Shown: positions 1-11,100 of the stretch, one piece after another
How the letters are laid out: every line of letters starts with the position of its first letter
Numbering within the stretch: position 1 is the stretch's first letter
Assembly: GCF_000142905.1 (NCBI RefSeq)
Contig: NW_013657647.1
Coordinates: 178,389 to 229,141, forward strand
DNA from: Thecamonas trahens ATCC 50062
Lineage: Eukaryota > Apusozoa > Apusomonadida > Apusomonadidae
Direction: 5' to 3'
Length of the DNA: 50,753 nt
The notes under the pieces: generated by a model
Told to the model about the DNA's origin: nothing
The model's input: the letters and a program-made list of their open reading frames with translations, nothing else
Database searches by the model: none
Position numbers and translations under genes: made by a program

Positions 1-249
1 TAGGCAAAGAATGACCCATCTTTCCCGGACGGGGGGTAATAGTGTGGGTCCCCGGAGGGGGGTAAAGGGGAGGGAGGTTTCCCGCCATTCCGGCCGCCTT
101 TCCTGCCTGCCCCCCTGCCTCCCCGTTAACCTTCCCGCCACGCTCCGCCCCCCGCCCCCCCCCCCCCCCCCCACCACCCCGCCAACCACAGGCAGACAGG
201 CAGACAGTCAGACGATCAACGTCACACTTGACTCCGACAACGACAACAC
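1..249 (+). promoter_or_regulatory. Upstream region of acylase gene, C18 tract
   Basis: No gene is seen here. The strand is pyrimidine-rich, with an uninterrupted run of 18 C at 155-172, followed by a CAGACAGGCAGACAG-like stretch at about 191-213 before the ATG at 250. Comparable C tracts on the sense strand lie upstream of several other start codons in the window, so this is probably promoter or 5' UTR. Confidence 0.35.
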
Positions 250-2646
250 ATGGGAGTTCTTCAAACGGTTGTCATTCTCGTCGGAGTAGCTGCTGCTGCT
301 GGGTACTTTGTCTTTGTCTCGGACTTGGTGGTGACAACTTGGTCGCCTGTAGTGGCTGGCTGTGAGCTGTCGCTGGAGCGGACAGCCCGTGGCAACTCAG
401 TCATGTCTATCCATGCTGACTCGGATCGATGTGCTGCTGTGGGGCAGGGATGGGCTCATGCTATGGATCGATTGGTTCAGATGTGCTTTGTTCGTATCCT
501 CACCACCTCTCGCTTTGGGGAGGTCTTTATGGGTGATGAGCCCAAGGTGATGGCCATCGATGCAGCCATCGCCGCTATGCGTCTGCCCGAGGTGGCCGAG
601 GAGGCCTACACCGTGCTAGACGAGCATTCCAAGGAAATGCTCGAGGCTTATGCTCATGGCGTCAACGCGTACATTGCCGATCATTGGCGACCTTTTGAGT
701 TGGCTCTCGTCGGCTACGATCCCGAGCCGTGGACTCCGCAAGACACGCTCATGACCCTTAACCTCATGTCGGTGGTCGATCTCGCAGACGCCCAGTTGAT
801 GATGGAGAAGTTTGTTGTTCAGGCAGTGGCGGGCGGCGCTCCTCTGGCGCCGCTGCACGCGCTTCTTGGTCCGGCCGTCGCAGGTCTCGACGACGAGCTT
901 GCTGCCGAGATCAAGGAGCTCATTCTGTACGACCTCCCTGTCCCTGACATCCTGTCCATGGTCGCCGGCGCGCCGGTCAAGGGGCTCGGCTCCAACAACT
1001 GGGTTGTTGACGGCTCGGTGACCGCGTCGGGCAAACCGATTATGAGCTCGGACCCGCACCTGCAGACTTCGCGCCTGCCGGCAGTGTGGTACGAGGTTGT
1101 CGTCTCGGTCCGCGGCGGCACGACCTGGGCCGGCATCGGCATGCCGGGCCTGCCGGGCCTAATTATGGGCCGTACTGACGCACTTGCCTTCTCATTCACC
1201 TATGGCTTTGCCGACCAGTTTGAGCTCGTCATCGAAGAGATTGTGGATGGCAAGTACCGTGCCGGCGCCGACAAGTGGCTTCCGCTCGCGGTGCGGACGG
1301 CGACACTGAAGCAGAAAGGTGGCAGCCCGGTGACGGCAACCTACTACTCGACGCGCAACGGCCTCCTCGAGTACGATCCGCTGGCGGCCCAGCCGCCAGC
1401 GGACGGCAAGTACCTCGCGCGAGTTTGCTCAATCTCCGGAGCCGGCATTGCGCAGACCATTGCGGCAGCGCTCCGGGCCTCCGAGGCCCAGACAGTGGCC
1501 GAGGCTCAGGCGCTGCAGGCGCAGTTTGCGCCGTCGTTCAACTTTCTCACCGCCGACACTGCAGGCAACATCGGGTACCAGCAGTCTGGCGAGGCGTTTG
1601 CCGGTGGCCCGTCGTTTGTCCCGCGCAACGGCTGGAAGCTCGCGTCGCCGCTGGCGACTGCGGAACGGATGCCTGCGTCCGAGCTAGTGCGCGTCACCAA
1701 CCCACCGAGTGGAATGATGGCAACGGCTAACAACGACGTGTGCGCCGACATGCCGGGCGGCGCCGGGCGGGAGCAGTGCATTGTCAACCTTCACATGGGC
1801 CCTGACCGCGCGTCGCGGATCATGGCCAAGCTCGCGCATGAGGCTGCCAAACACCCGCTCACCGCTGCGGACATGAAGGCTCTGCAGCAGGACATGTACT
1901 CGCCGTTCATGGCGGCGCTGCTTGATGGCTGGCTCGGCACTGAACTCGGCAAGCTCGCTGCCGCCGGCAACGTCGGCGCCCAGGCTCTTCTTGCCTGGGA
2001 CCGCCGCTACACGCCCGATTCGGCTGCAGCCTCGCTCTCTCACGACATCCTCCACGCTCTTCTCGACGCTACGTACTCTCTTGTGTTTGGCCACGAGGCG
2101 TGGCATCGTGTGGTCACCGAGACGCCGCTCTACGCCGACTTTGCACACCTGTTTAACGCTGCGCTACTCGATGTCTCGACCGACAAGCTTGGCGTCTTCT
2201 CGTCGCCTGACGCCAAGGCATCGGCGCTGGCTGCAGCCGCGGCTACCGTGCTTGCGCCTGTGGCCGAGCAGGATGCTTTGGCAACAGTCGAGGCGTGGGG
2301 CGACCGGATGGCGTTTACCCAGCTCAATATCTTCTTTGACGGCCACATGGCGTTCCTTGGCCTTAACAACGGGCCGATCCAGATGCGCGGCTCGCACGGT
2401 GTTGTAGTCCAGGGCGCGCTCACCACCATCAAGGGCCGCGCTTCCAACTGGTCGCAGTCCTGGCTCATGGTCACCGATCTGGCGTCGTCTTTCATGGAGA
2501 CGCTCCTTCCAGGCGGTCCGTCTGGCCGTCGCTTTTCATGGCTCTACCTCACCGGCATCGACGACTGGATCAGTTACAACCACAAGACCATCGACGTCTT
2601 TTCAGCCTCATCCACCGCCGATGCCGCCGCCAAGACCGATCTGTAA
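250..2646 (+). CDS. Penicillin acylase family Ntn hydrolase, membrane-anchored
   Basis: This 798-residue protein belongs to the penicillin/cephalosporin/AHL acylase family (peptidase S45), which hydrolyses side-chain amides after autocatalytic cleavage into alpha and beta chains. The expected beta-chain start, Gly-Ser-Asn-Asn-Trp, is present with Ser248 (codon at 991) as predicted nucleophile. A PGLPGLIMGRTD stretch follows at about residues 299-310, and the family's T-A-N-N motif lies near residue 495. Residues 4-24 form one hydrophobic helix, suggesting a signal anchor instead of a cleaved bacterial signal; the acylase domain would then be lumenal or extracellular. Length fits the family. 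No intron is seen, and the ATG at 250 directly precedes the anchor. The family is mostly bacterial, so acquisition by transfer is possible. The substrate is unknown; fatty-acyl amides are as likely as beta-lactams. The FAD oxidoreductase gene follows on the same strand. Confidence 0.9.
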   Translation: MGVLQTVVILVGVAAAAGYFVFVSDLVVTTWSPVVAGCELSLERTARGNSVMSIHADSDRCAAVGQGWAHAMDRLVQMCFVRILTTSRFGEVFMGDEPKVMAIDAAIAAMRLPEVAEEAYTVLDEHSKEMLEAYAHGVNAYIADHWRPFELALVGYDPEPWTPQDTLMTLNLMSVVDLADAQLMMEKFVVQAVAGGAPLAPLHALLGPAVAGLDDELAAEIKELILYDLPVPDILSMVAGAPVKGLGSNNWVVDGSVTASGKPIMSSDPHLQTSRLPAVWYEVVVSVRGGTTWAGIGMPGLPGLIMGRTDALAFSFTYGFADQFELVIEEIVDGKYRAGADKWLPLAVRTATLKQKGGSPVTATYYSTRNGLLEYDPLAAQPPADGKYLARVCSISGAGIAQTIAAALRASEAQTVAEAQALQAQFAPSFNFLTADTAGNIGYQQSGEAFAGGPSFVPRNGWKLASPLATAERMPASELVRVTNPPSGMMATANNDVCADMPGGAGREQCIVNLHMGPDRASRIMAKLAHEAAKHPLTAADMKALQQDMYSPFMAALLDGWLGTELGKLAAAGNVGAQALLAWDRRYTPDSAAASLSHDILHALLDATYSLVFGHEAWHRVVTETPLYADFAHLFNAALLDVSTDKLGVFSSPDAKASALAAAAATVLAPVAEQDALATVEAWGDRMAFTQLNIFFDGHMAFLGLNNGPIQMRGSHGVVVQGALTTIKGRASNWSQSWLMVTDLASSFMETLLPGGPSGRRFSWLYLTGIDDWISYNHKTIDVFSASSTADAAAKTDL

Positions 2647-2653
2647 CCACCCG

Positions 2654-2819
2654 TACACAAACACACACAGAGAGAGACACACACACAAGCGCGCGCACAC
2701 GCACGCTATGTCAAACGCCTTGAGGGCGTAACCATCCACGCGATCACATCCAACAACAGTCGCCTTCCGCGAAGCACGCTCTTCGGGGACAACGAACGAT
2801 CCCCCCCCCCCCCCCCCCC
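2654..2819. repeat. CA/GA microsatellite and C19 tract
   Basis: A CA/GA/CG dinucleotide stretch lies directly after the acylase stop (2654-2706). A run of 19 C lies at 2801-2819, about 80 bp before the next start codon. Low-complexity DNA of this type marks gene boundaries throughout the window. Confidence 0.8.
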
Positions 2820-2898
2820 GCGGGCCCGCCCTCCCCGCCCCCCCACTCCGAGCACCTCCTTGGCCACACTCCACGCCCCAGCCATAGCGGACGAGGCC

Positions 2899-5134
2899 AT
2901 GCTGTCGTCCCCCCGAAGCGAGTGTTCCAAGCGCAACGCGGAAGGCCTCTTCTCAACAAGCGGAATGTAGTCCTGGGCATGGTCGCCCTCCTCGGCCTCT
3001 ACCTGGTGAGCAACCTGTACAGCTCGGGCGGTCTCGCTGGCACGGGTCGTGGGCAGAGCGGAAGCCACCTGGACAAGGATGCCCGCATTGTCATTCTCGG
3101 TGCTGGTGTGACTGGTCTCGGTGCTGCCTACCGTCTCAATGAGCTCGGTCACCGTGACTGGGCCGTCTATGAGATGGCCGACAAGCCCGTTGGCCTCGCT
3201 CAGTCGGTTGTCGATGACCAGGGCTTCACCTGGGACATCGGTGTCCATGTCCTCTTCTCGCACTTTGGCTACTTTGACACGCTCCTCGGTAGGTGCCCTT
3301 CTCCCCCTCCCCTGGCGTCGCCATCTCCCCTCTGATTCCTCACTCACACCGATCCACAGACGCCCATCTGCCGGTCGACGAGTGGCAATACCACACTCGG
3401 TCGTCGCCGATCTACATGCGCGATCGGTTTGTGGGCTACCCACTGCAGAACAACGTGTGGCGGCTGCCGCCGGCCGATGCGGAAAAGTGCCTCGTCGGCT
3501 TGCTCGAGGTCCACGACGATGCCGTGGGTGGCGTGACCAAGCCCAAGCCGCACACCTTTGCCGAGTGGGTCGATCAGTCGTTTGGCTCGGGCATCGCCGA
3601 GGTCTTTATGACTCCGTACAACTTCAAGGTATGGGCCCATCCCACCACCGAGCTCAACCCGACGTGGGTGGGCGAGCGGGTGGCAACCATCGACTTTAAG
3701 CGCATTCTCTCCAACATGGTCAACGAGTTTGAGGACGTCCACTGGGGGCCCAACGCCCGGTTCCGCTACCCATCGCGTGGAGCAGGCAAGATCTGGGAGA
3801 ATGTCTACCGCGGCCTCCCGCGATCGCGGTTTAACTTTGAGATGGAGGCTCTCGAGATCAACGTCGACGACCCGAACAACAAGTACGTGGCCTTTGCCGA
3901 TGGGACCCGCGTCCCGTTCGACGCACTCATCTCGACCATTCCCATGGACAAGCTGCTCACTCGCATTGCCAACCGGCCGGACCTCGCCGCGTGGGGCTCA
4001 GAGAAAGGCGCGTTCAAGCGGCAGACCGTCAACCTGGTTGGGGTCGGGGTCGAAGGCATCACGCCCGCAGCGTGGAACTCCTCGCACTGGATCTACTTTC
4101 CCGAGGAGATCTACCCGTTCTACCGCATCACGCTCCTCACCAACTTTTCGCCGTACATGGTGCCCAAGCCTGGCGAGCAGTACTCGGTCCTGGTCGAGGT
4201 CTCCGAGTCCAAGTACCGCAAGGTCGATCAGGCGACGCTCGTCGACGACGTCATCGCCGGCCTCAAGCACGCCGGCGTCATTCCGGACGGCGCGCCGATT
4301 GTCTCGCGCTGGCAGGAGCGGTTTGACTATGGCTACCCGGTGCCGTACGTCGAGCTCACCGAGCACGTTCTCCGTGCCAACGACGAGCTGCTCCAGCTCG
4401 GCATCTGGTCGCGCGGTCGCTTCGGCAACTGGCGATATGTGACGGGCAACCAGGACCACGTGTGCATGCAGGGCGTGCAGGCCGTGGACAACATCCTGTT
4501 TGGCGACTACGAGGAGATTGTGTACGAGCCCAACGTGGTCAACGGCAAGAAAGGCCAGCGCAAGATTCTTCCGCCCAAGATCAAGGACCATTGGGATGTG
4601 GTCATCCCAGGCTGTGCCTCCCATCTCGCCACCTGGCTCACACCGCTCCTCGACGACCTCGCCGCCGCTGACATCGTCCCGCGGGTCTTTGTCTACTCGT
4701 CGTGTGAGTCTGACGACAGCCTGCCGGACACGGTCACTTCCAACTACGATATTCGGATGATGTCTGCCCCCGAGGCGTCATCCCGCACCGCCAACCTCGT
4801 CACCTACGCCTCGCACGTCCTCGCTAACTACGATGACCTCAACCCGATCACCTTCTTCCTGCCCGGCGCTGCAACTATGGGCGCCTCGCTCACCCACCCC
4901 TCGCCGCACGACTTTGACATCACCTCGTCGTACGAGAACCGCGGCCACTTTATGTATCAGAAGGCCGATGGCGTCACCGACCCGCACTTCTGCACCTTCT
5001 TCGAGGCCCTCTACGCTTTTGATGGCCTTGACTGCCCGACGGTCTTTGACTCGGCAGCCGCCTTCCACATCTCGCGCGGCACCCTCCTCCACCTCTTGCC
5101 GCAGGACTATCAGGACCTACTCAAGCACGCCTAA
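2899..5134 (+). CDS. FAD-dependent oxidoreductase (amine oxidase/UDP-galactopyranose mutase-like) fused to DUF3431-like domain
   Basis: The N-terminal hydrophobic segment (VALLGLYLVSNLY) suggests a type II anchor. It is followed by a Rossmann dinucleotide motif GAGVTGLGAAYRLNELG and an acidic ribose-binding residue (VYEMADK), as in flavin amine oxidases, protoporphyrinogen oxidases and UDP-galactopyranose mutases. One intron, 3289-3359 (GTAGGT...CACAG, phase 1), is needed to join this to the rest of the flavoprotein domain; spliced length is about 713 residues. The last ~190 residues (from DVVIPGCASHLATWL, through VFVYSSCE and ITFFLPG) resemble DUF3431, a glycosyltransferase-like family. Start: the open frame reaches upstream of the ATG at 2979 without another ATG, while an ATG at 2899 joins it if one base is missing in the C6 run 2909-2914. 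I prefer 2899; 2979 is the conservative start. The gene converges on the NRPS with 17 bp between stops. The substrate is unknown. Confidence 0.8.
3289..3359 (+). other. Spliceosomal intron (71 nt)
   Basis: Donor G|GTAGGT and acceptor CCACAG|A interrupt the flavoprotein reading frame between ...YFDTLL and AHLPVDEW. Removal restores frame, with an Asp codon split 1+2. The C-rich interior and small size fit a protist intron. Confidence 0.8.
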
Positions 5135-5151
5135 TGCTAAACAGCGCCGCT

Positions 5152-8100
5152 TTACTGCTTGCCTAGGCCAAGCCGGAACTTGTGCTTCTGCTTGACCTTC
5201 CCGTGTCCGCCGTCACCACCAGGAGCCGGTGCCGCCGGAAGAGCAGATCGCTCCTCTGCGCCAGGTGAAGGAAAGAAGCCCTCAGCAACCCAGGCCGCCA
5301 CGTACGCATCGACCAGCTGCTTCGATACCGGCGGACATCTTGCTGAAATCAACTCCTTCGAGTTCGGCACCTCAAACTTGGGATACAGCTCAGGCGGTGG
5401 CAGCTCACCGGCCAAGCCCGAGATGTCGCCCGACTCTTCAAAGAAGAGCAAGACAGGGAGAAGAACGCCATCGTCGCTCCGCCGCGCATGCTCCAGCAGC
5501 GTCCGGAACCATCCGTCGTACGATGACGGGTACAACTTGTACTTGGCCCGCCGCAGCAGCTTCCACAGCCGCGTCAGCGGCATCGGACTTGGATTGAGAA
5601 TGTGGAAGTCGCGCCCGAGCCCACGCCCAGAGAGCGCCAACTCGACCACGGCCTTGGACGCGTAATCCACGGGCGTAAAGTCGACGAGTGTCTCCAGCTC
5701 GGACGGCACAAACTTGGTCTCTACACAGCCCTTGAGGACCCTCGTCAGCAGGTCATCATGCGAGCCAGCGCCTGTCTGCGAGTGGGGCGCAATACGTCCG
5801 AGCCGGTAGATCGAGGCCGGCACGCCGCGCTCGCAGCGCGCCAGTGCCACAATCTGCTCGCCAACCCACTTGGACTGCGAGTAGCCCGAGACCAACCGCT
5901 CCCACCGTGGGAACACATCAGTTTCAGAAATAACCCGCGCATCAGTGTCCAGCGTCGAGAGCGTCGAGATAAAGTGGACCGGGGTGGCGGCATCGCCGCC
6001 GATCGCCCCAAAGCACGCCAGCCGCAGCACCTCCTGCGTCCCAATCACGTTTGGGCCCTTGAGAGCAGAGTACGGGTACACAAAGTTGACTCCCGCGCCG
6101 TTGTGAATGATGACGTCAACAGACCGCGCGAGAACCGAGAACGCGTCCGATGTCAGCCCAAACATGTGCGGCCCGAGCTCGCCGACCACGACGCGCACCC
6201 GCTCGCCGTAGGTCGCCGCTGGAGGAGGCAGCCCAAACTTGGACGCGCCCACGTCAAGTCGCGCTCGCCCGCTTGCTTCATCACTTGCTCGGACCAGGCA
6301 CTTGACCTCGGCCCGCGTGTTTGCCAACAGCTCGGCAAGAAGAAACGAGCCCACGAACCCGGTGGCGCCTGTAAGAAAGACCACCGGTGGCGCAAGGAAC
6401 GATCCAGCGCCGCTTGCCCGCGGCACCTCGCCGGACGCCGGCGCGCAGATCTCCGACGGCAGCACAACCTCGCCCGCGAGGTCAATCTTGACCACGCTCT
6501 CGTCCGCTTCGGCCACGCCTGTGGCCCGCGCCACCACGTTGGCTAGCGCGCTCACCGTTGGCGCTTCAAACACCTCACGCATCCCGATCCGCACCCCCAG
6601 CCGCGCCTCGATAATACCTACGAGCTGTGCTGCGAGCAGCGAGTACCCACCGAGCTCGAAAAAGTTGGCGTGGATGCCCACAGACGCCAGCCCGAGCACC
6701 TGAGCCCATGCCGCAGCCAGCTCAGCCTCAACTTCGGTCCGCGGTGGCGTGTGGTCCACCCCACTAGCGCCGACTCCCGCAGCATCCTCCGCTGTTGGTG
6801 CAGGCAGCGCTCGCACATCAACCTTGCCGTTGGCCGTCAGTGGAAGCGGCCCGCTCAGCACCACAATTGCCCGCGGCACCATGTACTCGGCGAGCTTAGC
6901 TGCTGCGTGAGTGTACAGTTCCTGACGCAGCAATTGCGTCGCCCGCTGCGGTGCCACATACGCCACAAGCATCTTCTCCGCTGCGCTTCCTGCCCCGCAC
7001 GCCATCGCCACCACAGCCGCGTCCGCAACTCCTGGTGCTTCCCGCAGCACCACCTCGATCTCGGCGAGCTCGATGCGGAAGCCGCGGATCTTGACCTGGG
7101 CGTCAATCCGGCCCAAGCACGCTAGCGACCCGTCGCCACGCCAACGCACCACATCACCTGTCGCATACATCCGTCCGTCACCATACAATCCGCTTGCAAC
7201 CTTCAGCCCGAGGCTCTCGGCCACGCTGCGCCACCAACGATCGTCTTCAAACACCGACGCCGTCTTCTCTGGCAGGCCAAGGTAGCCGCGAGTCACACCG
7301 GCGCCTCCGACTAGAAGCTGTCCACGCATGCCGCGCCGCACCAGCGTTCCGCGCTCGTCAGTCACATACGCAAAAGTGTTCGCAATCGGCTTCCCGATCG
7401 GTGGCGGCCGCACGTCACCGTGTACCCGCCCAACTGTGCACCCAACCGTGGTCTCGGTTGGGCCGTACATGTTGTACAAGGCCAGTTGGTCGCCGTACAT
7501 CGCCTGCCATGCCTCTGGTAGCACCATCTTGAGCTTGTCACCGCCAGTGTTGATGACACGGAGCGCAAGTCCGGCTGGAGGTGGCTCTCGGAGCACAGCC
7601 TCGGTCATAGGCGTCGCCATTGCCTGCACCGTCACCTGCGCATCTACCCACCACTGCAGCAGCGCGCGCGGCTCGAGCCTAGAGCTCTCCGGTACGATGG
7701 CCACCTCCGCCCCACAGCAGAGTGCGGGCCAGATCTCACAAAAAACAGGATCAAACGACACGCCAAGCATATGGCCCGACACATCGCCGGGACCCATCTC
7801 GTAAGCCCGCAGCCACCACCCAATCATGTTGAGCAAGCACCCGTGTGGCACGCAAATACCCTTGGGCGTGCCAGACGTGCCCGAGGTGTAGATAACGTTG
7901 GCAACTGCAGAGGGGCCAGCTGGTGCCCGCACCAGCCGCGCGCTCGACACACCCAGCGACTCGCCGCCCCGCCCCAGTCGCGCGTCGTCGTCAAAGCTCA
8001 GCACATGCCGCTTGGTCCCCGGAGCCGGCGGACTCAGCTCGGGAAGCTCGCCACGGTACAGCACGCACACAGGCGCCGAGTTCTCCAGCATGAACGCGAT

Positions 8101-11100
8101 GCGTCCATCCGGAAACGTTGGATCAACTGGCACATACGCACCGCCGGCCTTCCACACTGCGAGCATGCCGACAACAAGCTCCAGCGACCGCGGCAAGACC
8201 AGGCCGACGACCGAGCCCACAAACACGCCGCTTGCGCGTAGGATCCTCGCGATGCGATTGGCCCATGCGTTGAGCTCAGCGTACGTCATACTTGTGCCGC
8301 TGCCGTCGACCACTGCCACCGCGTCAGGTGTCTCCGCCGCACGCGCCTCGACCAGCTCATGGACGCCGACTGCCGCACGCCTTTCGCCGCTGCCGTCACC
8401 ATCGGCGTCGTCGCTCTCGTCATCCCCTGCGGCGACAAGGACGCAGGTCGGCGGAGATTCGTCAAACATGACGTCCTGGTGGGTTTCCGTCAGCAGCTGT
8501 GCCTCTTCATCAGCCGTGAGAACCGGCATGGCCGCCGCTTCGGCCGACGGCTCAGCCAGCGCAGCCTGAACAAGAGCAGCAAACCCGCCAGCGAGCGAGG
8601 AGATGGTCGCCTCGGCAAAGATCTCGGTGTTGTACTGGAAGAACGCGCGAATGCCGTCGTCAGCCTCGGAAACCACCAGCTGGATCTCATACGGCGCCGT
8701 GCGCTCCGCAAGCGGCACCGACTCCAGAGTCAGCGACGAGCCGAGACTCAGCGAGTGGCCGCCAACGCCCATGACAAACGCGTCCAGCTCCTTGGCAAGC
8801 TTGCCATGCGGCCGTTCAAAGACAAACAGTGCCTGGAAGACTGGCGATCGCGAGGTCTCGCGTTCCGGTGCCACCGACTCGAGCACAAGCGTGAACGGGT
8901 AGTCGGCGTGCGCAAGCGCACCGAGCGTTGCCACCCGCACTCGCCGCAGTACGTCTTCAAAGCTCTCGCCCCGCCGACACGTCGACCGCAATGCAACGGG
9001 ATTGGCCAAGAAACCAACTAGCCGCTCGAGCTCGATCCGCGACCGACACGCCATAAGTGTACCTACAACCACCTCGTCCTGCCCGGCCGCGCGATGCAGT
9101 AGCAGCGTGTACAAGGCAAGGAGCGTCATGAACATCGTCGTGCCTTCGGCAGCATTCAGCTCCCGCAGCGCAGCCGTCGTCGCCCCGTCGAGCTCAAAGG
9201 CATAAGTTGCACCGGCCGATGACAGCTTGGCAGGCCGTGGATGATCCTCAGGCAGCGTCAGCGCCGGAAGCCGGCCGGCCAGTTGCTGAGTCCAATAGGC
9301 CTCGAGCTGGTGGCCCTCAGCTGTGCTCAGCCGGGCAGCTTGCCATCGGTTGTAGGTGTGCAGCTGCAGCGCCTCGGCACGCTCCGCTGCAAGCCCGAGC
9401 GCCACAAATCCCGAGTCGGGACCGCTGTTCTCGGCCAAGTCGTACATGCGGCCGAGATCCTCCAGCAGTACCACCATCGACCACAGATCACAGCAGATGT
9501 GATGGGTAACAAAGGCTAGCCAGAAGTCCGCGCCGTCGTTGACCACCGTCATCGACGTCAGCGGCCCAGTTTCAAGCGCAATGCAGGCTTCAACGGCGTC
9601 GCGGAGAAGCTTTTCGGCGCTAGGCGAGTCGCTTGCAGCCAGGACCTCAAAGCCAAAGCCAAAATCAGGGTCGTAGTACATGAGCGGAACCTGGCCACCG
9701 GCCGCAGTCTGGTACCGGGTGGCCAGACCCGGATGTAGTTGGACCAAGAGCGCCATCGCCCGCTGCAGCCGCGCTACGTCAAGCCTGTTTCCAGCCTTGG
9801 CCACAAACGACACGTTGTACGTGGTGTCACTCGGATTCAGTAGGTAAGCGTACCACAGCGAAGCCTGGTTAAGCGAGACCGGGTGCGGCTCGTGGAGCCA
9901 GTCATCGGCACCGAGCGCCGACTCACCGACAGGCGCCAGTGGAACATGATCGCGGTCGCAGACCTCGCCGCCGACACCGGCCTTGGCACGCGCCTCTAGG
10001 TACGACGCAAAGCCGGCGATGGTCGGGTTCTCAAACACCGCCGAGACCGAGATCTCGACGCCAAAGGCAACCCGAGCGCGTGACGCGACCTGCGCGGCCG
10101 CCAGTGAGTGGCCACCAAACTCGAAAAAGTCGCAGGAGATGCCGACCTTGGTAACGCCCAGCACCTCCTTCCAGATGTCGGCCACAATGTCCTGTGTCTC
10201 GGTCACCGGAGCATCGTCGAGAACTGTGCCGGTGCCGTCTTCGGGCTCATCAACGAGGCTCACCCGCTCTTCGCCGCCCGCCTCATCGAGCCACTGAACA
10301 AGCCGCCGCCGATCAGTCTTGCCGTTGGCAGTTGTGGGCAGTGATGCCAAGCCCCACACCACAAACCGCTTCGGCACCATGTACTCGGGCAGCGATGCTC
10401 CAAGGGCGACCCGCAGAGATCGCGCCGAGACGTGAACATCGGTGCCGCCGGCCGCAACCACAAACGCCACAAGGTGCTTGCCCAATGCCGAGTTGTCGGA
10501 GACCACAACTGCAGCCTCAGACACGGCCTCGACGCTCGCCAACACCGTTTCGATCTCGCCAAGCTCGATGCGGAAGCCGCGGATCTTGACCTGGTGGTCC
10601 TTCCGCGCCGCGTACCACAGCTCACCGTGCTCGTCAAATCGCACCACGTCGCCAGTCTTGTACAGACGTGGCGCCCAGGTGGCCGATGAGAACGGGTTGG
10701 CCACAAACGACGCTGCAGTTTTCTCCGGCAAGTTGAGGTAGCCACGTGCTACGCCGAGGCCACCAACGTACAGCTCACCCCACACCCCGAGCGGGACGGG
10801 TGCCATGAGCTCGTCGAGAACGTACACAACCTGATTGGTGACTGGGAAGCCGATCGGCGGCGGAAGAAGCGTGCGCGGCGGGAGCGGGCCGGCAGCACAG
10901 CTCCACTCGAGCGCGACCGGATCCTCGGGCGTGATGTGTGCAACGGCAGAAATGACTGTGTTCTCGGTCGGACCGTACAAGTTAATGACCTTGAAGGCCG
11001 CGGCTGGGTCTGGCCGGGTGTGCACCACGTCACCACCGGTGAAAATGTACCGCAGCGGCAGCGCACAGCATGCGTCGCGCTCACGAAACATGGCCTCCAT

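Noticed and set aside
3729-4442. Long plus-strand open frame inside the FAD oxidoreductase
   Set aside because: It is an alternative frame made almost only of S/T/R/P, with no domain; a GC-rich shadow of the real gene.
5602-6546. Plus-strand open frame of about 314 codons opposite the NRPS reductase
   Set aside because: It is antisense to conserved reductase motifs and rich in R/H with no domain.
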